NCBI RefSeq assembly: GCF_033115175.1
Contig: NC_084831.1
Span: 46,036,002-46,100,001 of the forward strand
Source of the DNA: Lepus europaeus
Taxonomy: Eukaryota > Chordata > Mammalia > Lagomorpha > Leporidae
Length of the DNA stretch: 64,000 nucleotides
Reading direction: 5' to 3'
The notes below the pieces were generated by a model. It saw nothing but the letters and a program-made list of their open reading frames with translations. It did not search any database and was not told where the DNA came from. This document shows positions 61,401 to 64,000 of this stretch, one piece after another; the first letter of the stretch is position 1; each line of letters begins with the position of its first letter. The translations under genes and the position numbers were made by a program.

Positions 61401-62405
61401 GGTTGCCAAGAGATTGCAGGGGAATTTTGCTCCCAGGAGACTGATGGACAGGCCCTTTTACTACTTAAGGAAGAGCTTCTTATGAGTGCCATGAACATCA
61501 AATTGGGCCCTGCTCTCAAGATCTGCGCCAAGATAAACATCCTTAGGGAGACCTAAGATGGCTCTCTTGCACAATCCAGCCTGGGGCAGGCCCTCCCTAC
61601 TGTCCAGGTTATAGCCTGGTACCAGCAGACTGCAGGGAAGAGAGCACTGTTCCAATTATGTAACCTTCTATAGGGGGACTGCCAAGACAGGGAAGAGAAA
61701 TGCAAGAATTTGTTGCTGGTGCTACACGCGGCAGCTTGACATTTTCTCTGGGTTCTACTTTATTTTTTAAAATCTTTACAATTCTCACCATTCTGCCTGC
61801 CTGAATCCAATCACTGCAAAGAGGTGGTCTGCAGAACTAGGACCGCTCAGCCTTAGCCTGGAGTGGAGCATCTAGCCAGGGTCTCAGTTCTCCCAGAGGA
61901 ATGTATAATGTATGGTAAGGCAAGGAATGGGGGAGTGTAGATATGCCTCCCCAATGGGAGAGGTAAGGCTTTTCCTAGCTTGTGTGACACAAGTAGCAAA
62001 ATCTGGTACGTCCTGTCTTCCCTCTGGATTGTTCCACTGTAGTTGTGGCTCAGAGTTTTCTTTGTGGTCACTACTTCTAGTATTGATTACTTCCTCCTGT
62101 GTCCATGGCAGAGTCACCAGCCAGTATAGAGGTTTGGTTGGCATCTTTCTGATTTGCTGCAGGGACTGAAAGTGTTTGACTGGCACACATGTGGCCGTTG
62201 TCATTCTTCCTCCATCCCCTTGCTCCCTTCCGATTTATCTGTTGTCTTCTACCTTTCTTTTCAGTTCCCACTCTGCTCTGTCCTATAGCTTTATAAAACT
62301 GGAGGGTATGCGGCCAAGGTCAGGAGTGTAAGTAAGTACCTGCCTTGGCACTGTTCCTTATACAACAAAAATATTAAATATTTTTTCTTCCTCAGTAAAA
62401 GGATG

Positions 62406-62431
<26 letters not shown>
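58414..62431 (+). pseudogene. Processed pseudogene of PHC1 (Polycomb PRC1 subunit)
   Basis: Intronless copy of a whole PHC1 mRNA: GC-rich 5'UTR-like sequence (58414-58725), the complete coding length (58726-61556) and a 3'UTR ending in an A-rich tail (about 62397-62431) after an ATTAAA signal. Recognisable parts: N-terminal Ser/Gln-rich region, Gln tract (59750-59880), HD1/FCS zinc-finger region (60935-61040) and C-terminal SAM domain (61355-61550). Damage: the start ATG is GTG (58726-58728); CAG to TAG at 59734-59736; a frame shift in the Gln tract near 59850-59870; a C-run frame shift (60102-60112) and a compensating one near 60197-60202; TGA at 60996-60998 replacing an FCS-finger cysteine. 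One internal coding exon of the main isoform is absent (MYLR joins VQNLAVRN). Non-functional as PHC1. Confidence 0.95.
62373..62378 (+). terminator. Inherited poly(A) signal of the PHC1 retrocopy
   Basis: ATTAAA about 20 nt before the A-rich, CAAAA-repeating tail. It marks the 3' end of the parental mRNA. Confidence 0.6.
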
Positions 62432-62436
<5 letters not shown>

Positions 62437-62443
62437 GTGCTCT

Positions 62444-62657
62444 GGGACTAGCATTGTGGCACAGAGGGTTAAGCTGCTGCTTGGGACACCGGGATCCCAC
62501 ATCAGAGCACTGGTTCAAGTCCCAGTTCCCCGCTAATGCGCCTGGGAGCCAGCAGAGGGTGCACTGGATGTTGAAGCTATTTAGGGAGTGAACGAAAGGA
62601 TGGAAGATCTCCCCCCACCAACTCTGCCTTTCAAATAAATACAATAAATCTTTTAAA
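62444..62657 (+). repeat. C SINE, internally deleted, abutting the retrocopy tail
   Basis: 'gggactagcattgtggcacagagggttaag' to 'caaataaatacaataaatc'. Inserted directly beside the PHC1 pseudogene tail, a frequent A-rich target. Confidence 0.85.
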
Positions 62658-62968
62658 AATTTGGTTAGTATCACGTTAAAAAAAACACATCTGCAGTCTA
62701 AATCAAAGACAATCAGTTGTGTTTTGAGCTTCTCTTCTGAAACAACCAAAAATACTGTGTCTAGAATCCTCATGAACAGGAGTGGAGACTGTAGAATCTA
62801 AACTAGCATTCATGGGCAAGGCAAATGAGAGGTTCACAAGGATTCAGGGTACACACTAATGTGCCTTTTCAGAAAATATTACTGGAGAATACATCCAGTC
62901 AAATGAAAAGTGAATTAGCATGGAGAGCTCAAGAAAGGGGAATACATAATATATACAAATACAGAAAC

Positions 62969-63640
62969 TTGGGCTGGTGTTGTTGTAGTTTAAGAAACTG
63001 CTTGTGACACTGGCATCCCATACAGGAGTGCTGGTTCTAGTCCCGGCTGCTCCATTTCTGATCCAGCTCCCTGCTAATGCATTTGGAAGGCAGTGCATGA
63101 TGAACCAAGTGCTTAGGTGCCTGCCACCCAAGTGGGAGACCTGGATGGAGTTCTTGGCTCCTGGCCTGGCCCACACACAGCTCTTGTGGCCATTTGGGGA
63201 ATGAACTAGTGGGTGGAAGATCTCTCTCTTCCCCTCTCTCCCTCTCTGATGCTCTGCCTTTTATTTCAATTTATTTTATTTTATGTTAAACATTTTATTT
63301 ATTTGAAAGGCAGGGTTAAAGGGAGAAAAAGCAGGGAGACAGAGAGAGGAAGAGGGATAGATAGAGAGGTCTTCCATCTGCTGGTTCACTCCCCAAATGG
63401 CTGCAATCACCAGGGTTGGGTCAGGCCAAAGCCAGGATCCAGGAGTTTCATCCAGATCTCCCACGTGGGTGCAGGAGCCCAAGCATTTGGACCATCTTCC
63501 ACTGCTTTCCCAGGCACATTAGCAGGGAGCTGGATTAGAAGTGGAACAGCCGGGATTTGAACTGACGCCCAAATGGGGTGCAGCTCTGCCCAACGCTCTG
63601 CCTTTTAAATAAATGAATAAATAAATAAATCTTTAAAAAT
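62969..63640 (+). repeat. C SINE split by an inverted C SINE
   Basis: The outer copy 62969-63263 ('ggctggtgttgttgtagtttaag') resumes at 63595 with 'gctctgccttttaaataaatgaataaataaataaatc'. The 13-bp GCTCTGCCTTTTA occurs exactly at 63251-63263 and 63595-63607, the inner element's target duplication. Confidence 0.9.
63264..63594 (-). repeat. C SINE nested in a C SINE
   Basis: 'aacattttatttatttgaaaggcagggtt' to 'ggggtgcagctctgccca'. Its tRNA-like head is truncated. Bounded by the 13-bp duplication. Confidence 0.88.
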
Positions 63641-64000
63641 ACATAGAAATGCAAAGAGTGATTGTCAATGCAGTCTTCCCCATGTGGCTTCCCCTTTCAT
63701 GTGGGTTAGGGAGGCTTGGCGAGGTGGGGTGCAGAGAATTGCCACATCCTGCAGCCAGGCGGAGCGGCGCACGGAGCAGAAACGCATGGCTGGGACTCAG
63801 TCTGTGCTCCAGGTTGGGAAGAGGGCACAGGTGGCCCAACACACGCCTTCCGCCTGTGCTGTCTTCAGTCGGGGCCGGGCAGGGCCCGTGTGGGAGCTAT
63901 GCGAAGCCTGCCCCTGGACTGTGCGGGTACAGCTAATCCTCCTCATCCTCACTGCCAAGCCTCACCTGCTTCTTCCCGAAAGCCGCGGGGCCTGGGATTT
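63641..64000. other. Unassigned GC-rich window end
   Basis: No family recognised. On the minus strand 'GGGAAGAAGCAG|GTGAGG' (about 63968-63985) looks like an exon end with a donor, but there is too little sequence to assign a gene. By synteny the neighbour should be DHCR24 on the minus strand. Confidence 0.3.

Noticed and set aside
61002-61556. 184-codon frame with a SAM domain as an independent small gene
   Set aside because: It is the 3' end of the PHC1 pseudogene coding region, beginning just after the TGA.

Overview
This is mammalian nuclear DNA. The genes have GT-AG introns and CpG-island promoters. The window is full of copies of the lagomorph tRNA-derived C SINE: a GGGGCCGGCGCTGTGGC-type head, a '...TGGGGAGTGAACCAGCAG...' body, and an AAATAAATAAATCTT tail. 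This points to a lagomorph, most likely European rabbit (Oryctolagus cuniculus); hare or pika cannot be excluded. Gene content and order (PARS2, TTC22, LEXM/CIMAP2, then presumably DHCR24 outside the window) match the region syntenic to human 1p32.3.

Layout. About 85-6,500: PARS2 on the minus strand, with the whole coding sequence in one exon (685-2121), a non-coding 5' exon and a CpG-island promoter near 6.3-6.7 kb. About 6.7-23.8 kb: intergenic DNA made of C SINEs, old L2/MIR-like relics and a 26-bp minisatellite (15.98-16.42 kb). About 23.8-42.6 kb: TTC22 on the minus strand, seven coding exons giving 570 residues, with a CpG-island first exon at 41.85-42.64 kb. 46.9-54.7 kb: LEXM (CIMAP2) on the plus strand, nine coding exons recognised; the last coding exon was not found and probably lies beyond the window. 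58.4-62.4 kb: a full-length processed pseudogene of the Polycomb gene PHC1, with its start codon lost, two in-frame stops and three frame shifts. 62.4-64 kb: nested SINEs and unassigned GC-rich sequence.

The genes do not form a pathway. PARS2 is a mitochondrial aminoacyl-tRNA synthetase, TTC22 is a TPR scaffold of unknown function, and LEXM is a SHIPPO/STPG-repeat protein of the ciliary microtubule-associated class. TTC22 and LEXM are divergently transcribed from start codons about 4.5 kb apart.

I found no previously undescribed biological system. The points most worth a second look are the anatomy of the PHC1 retrocopy, a stop codon built into the LEXM exon 9 splice donor with a poly(A) signal downstream, an RFX X-box-like site in front of LEXM, the one-motif-per-symmetric-exon layout of LEXM, and several SINE-into-SINE insertions with exact target-site duplications.
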